Source: an uncultured Desulfuromusa sp.
GTDB taxonomy: Bacteria > Desulfobacterota > Desulfuromonadia > Desulfuromonadales > Geopsychrobacteraceae
Direction: 5' to 3'
DNA: 64,000 bases
Assembly (NCBI RefSeq): GCF_963675815.1
Contig: NZ_OY776574.1
Location: forward strand, 2,226,001 to 2,290,000
A program made the position numbers and the translations under genes. This document shows, one piece after another, positions 62,426 through 64,000 of the stretch (its first letter is position 1; each line of letters starts with the position of its first letter). Below the pieces are notes generated by a model. It had not been told where the DNA came from, did not search any database, and was given only the letters and a program-made list of their open reading frames with translations.

Positions 62426-62451
62426 CCAGTTCTTTCCATTAATTTGTTTTT

Positions 62452-62480
62452 AGCCAAGGCCGTCTTGTGCGGCCTTGGCT
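62452..62480 (+). terminator. Hairpin between rplL and rpoB
   Basis: AGCCAAGGCCG / CGGCCTTGGCT, perfect 11-bp stem, 7-nt loop, no long T-run. Position of the well-known partial terminator/processing site that lowers rpoB expression relative to rplL. Confidence 0.7.
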
Positions 62481-62588
62481 ATTGTCGTTGTCAGCCTCGG
62501 TATCTTGCCGGGGTGGATCTGTCTTTAGATCCAAAGTGGTGTCTAGTGAGTCATATAGGGCTCGTATCCTGATCCCAAAGGAGAAATC

Positions 62589-64000
62589 ATGGCGTATTCG
62601 TTTGCGAATAACCCGCTTCTAAGGAAGCACTTCGCAAAGGTTACGAATATCATCGATATTCCAAACCTCATTGATATTCAAAAAACTTCTTATACTCGTT
62701 TTTTACAGGCCAATCTCCCTTCATCTGAGCGTAAACAGAGCGGGCTTGAGGCCGTGTTTCGTTCCGTATTTCCGATCCATGATTTTAGTGACACTTGCTC
62801 GATGGAATATGTGTCATATGGATTGGGGACCCCTAAGTATGATGTTGGCGAGTGTCATCAGCGAGGGATGACCTATGCTGCCCCCATAAAGGTCAAGGTG
62901 CGACTCGTGACCTGGGATGTTGATAAAGACGCTGGTACTCAGTCTATTCGAGATATTAAAGAGCAGGAAGTTTATTTTGGTGAAATTCCATTGATGACGG
63001 AAAATGGTACTTTTATCATTAATGGAACTGAAAGGGTTATTGTCAGTCAGCTTCATCGTTCTCCTGGCGTCTTCTTTTCTCATGATAAGGGGAAAACGCA
63101 CTCAAGCGGTAAAGTTCTTTTTAGCGCACGGGTGATACCTTATCGTGGTTCCTGGTTGGATTTTGATTTTGATCACAAGGATCTGCTTTGGGTTCGTATT
63201 GACCGTCGCCGTAAATTGCCGGCAACAGTTTTATTGAAAGCCTTAGGATATACAACAGAAGAGCTCCTTAGATATTATTATGATCTTGAGGAGATTTCCT
63301 GGGATGGTAAGGGCTATTCAAAAAAAGTGAACTTTGAGCTTCTGGCTGGTAAGCGAGCCAGTTCAGATGTTCTCTCGGGCAGCGGTGAGGTTCTTGTTAA
63401 GGCGAATCGCAAGTTTACCCGTGCAGCAATTCGCAAGCTTAATGAGGAGGGGATTGAATCAATCCCGGTTACAGCAGAAGATCTTGTCGGCCAGGTTGTC
63501 GTTAGTGATATTGTTGACGAGGCGACGGGTGAAGTGATCCTTGAGTGTAACGGCGAACTGTCTGAGTCCAAACTCGAGGAGCTTAGAGAGAAGGGGATCA
63601 ACAATTTCACCACATTGTTTATTGATCATCTCTATGTAGGCTCTTATATCAGCGACACATTACGGGTCGATAAAGTTGAGACCGCTGATGACGCTATTAT
63701 TGAAATTTTCCGTCGGCTTCGTCCTGGTGACCCTCCAACAATCAGAACGGCGACGACTCTTTTTGAAAGTTTGTTTTTTAATGCCGACCGCTATGATATT
63801 TCAGCGGTGGGGCGTTTAAAGCTTAACCATAAACTTGGTGTTGAGAGTCCAATTGATCTCGCAACTTTGACAAAAGACGACATTCTCAAGGTTGTTCATT
63901 ATCTTGTTGACCTGCGCAATGGCAAAGGTTCTATTGATGATATTGACCATCTGGGGAATCGTCGCGTCAGAGCTGTTGGCGAGCTCTTGGAGAACCAGTA
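62589..64000 (+). CDS. rpoB: DNA-directed RNA polymerase subunit beta, 3' truncated by window end
   Basis: ATG 62589 after AAAGGAG; open for 470 codons to the window edge. Begins MAYSFANNPLLRKHFAKVTN, then IPNLIDIQKTSYTRFLQ, IKEQEVYFGEIPLMTENGTF, IINGTERVIVSQLHRSPGVF, the classic beta-subunit N-terminal lobe. The rest, including the rifampicin pocket, lies outside. Confidence 0.97.
   Translation, partial: MAYSFANNPLLRKHFAKVTNIIDIPNLIDIQKTSYTRFLQANLPSSERKQSGLEAVFRSVFPIHDFSDTCSMEYVSYGLGTPKYDVGECHQRGMTYAAPIKVKVRLVTWDVDKDAGTQSIRDIKEQEVYFGEIPLMTENGTFIINGTERVIVSQLHRSPGVFFSHDKGKTHSSGKVLFSARVIPYRGSWLDFDFDHKDLLWVRIDRRRKLPATVLLKALGYTTEELLRYYYDLEEISWDGKGYSKKVNFELLAGKRASSDVLSGSGEVLVKANRKFTRAAIRKLNEEGIESIPVTAEDLVGQVVVSDIVDEATGEVILECNGELSESKLEELREKGINNFTTLFIDHLYVGSYISDTLRVDKVETADDAIIEIFRRLRPGDPPTIRTATTLFESLFFNADRYDISAVGRLKLNHKLGVESPIDLATLTKDDILKVVHYLVDLRNGKGSIDDIDHLGNRRVRAVGELLENQ

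Overview
ORGANISM. The window reads as a chromosome segment of an anaerobic, metal/sulfur-respiring member of the Desulfuromonadales (Geobacter/Desulfuromonas/Desulfuromusa relatives). The evidence is gene content: octaheme and decaheme c-type cytochromes, a DUF3373 outer-membrane protein, an MtrA/MtrB-type porin-cytochrome pair, MinD-like ATPases with inserted ferredoxins beside NifX-like proteins, a flavodiiron protein, YedF, and a tuf-secE-nusG-rplKAJL-rpoB cluster. The genus cannot be fixed from the sequence alone.

LAYOUT. (1) 1-6.8 kb: 3' part of a NUDIX/metallo-beta-lactamase fusion, a Rieske-like protein, then a promoter framed by two palindromes driving DUF5320, two NifX-like proteins, two Fe-S MinD-type ATPases and an FprA flavodiiron protein. 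(2) 7.0-9.9 kb: an integron remnant with only the C-terminal end of an IntI-type integrase, three promoter-poor cassette genes on the same strand, two well-formed attC sites and one collapsed one; about 0.8 kb of decayed DNA follows. (3) 10.6-17.2 kb: AmrS radical SAM enzyme, HNH nuclease, trkA-trkH, and a minus-strand operon (small conserved protein, rluD, pgeF). (4) 17.3-24.1 kb: a signalling operon with an HDOD protein (frameshifted), two related histidine kinases and three response regulators, one of them HD-GYP. (5) 24.2-30.2 kb: cytochrome b5-like protein, speA-speE, proC, LysE and MFS transporters. (6) 30.2-33.9 kb: AI-2E permease, cyclic-nucleotide-binding protein and uvrC, all broken by a dense run of single-base indels between about 31.18 and 32.96 kb, which looks like local sequence error. 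(7) 34.0-39.4 kb: chemoreceptor, OB-fold lipoprotein, malQ, yedF. (8) 39.8-47.2 kb: electron-transfer locus with a monoheme cytochrome, DUF3373 protein and octaheme cytochrome on plus, and a decaheme lipoprotein with MtrB-type barrel on minus; a LysR regulator diverges. (9) 48.4-57.1 kb: rlmD, ispG, proS, DUF4388 protein, pyrF, rlmB, cysteine-desulfidase-like protein. (10) 57.2-64.0 kb: tRNA-Thr/Tyr/Gly/Thr, tuf, rpmG, tRNA-Trp, secE, nusG, rplK, rplA, L10 leader, rplJ, rplL and the 5' part of rpoB.

MOST NOTABLE. The MtrB-type barrel gene (43852-46137, minus) has one in-frame UGA at codon 621. The same frame then runs another 140 codons to a typical barrel end with a terminal Phe. A hairpin sits 16 nt after the UGA, with a G/U-containing apical loop 23 nt from it, which fits bacterial SECIS rules. 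A selenium-metabolism marker, yedF, lies about 4.5 kb away. This makes a candidate selenocysteine-containing outer-membrane electron-conduit porin; a nonsense mutation is the main alternative. Other items are the same-strand integron remnant, the twin-operator promoter of the NifX/MinD cluster, and a dispersed family of intergenic inverted repeats (38.6, 43.6 and 50.0 kb).
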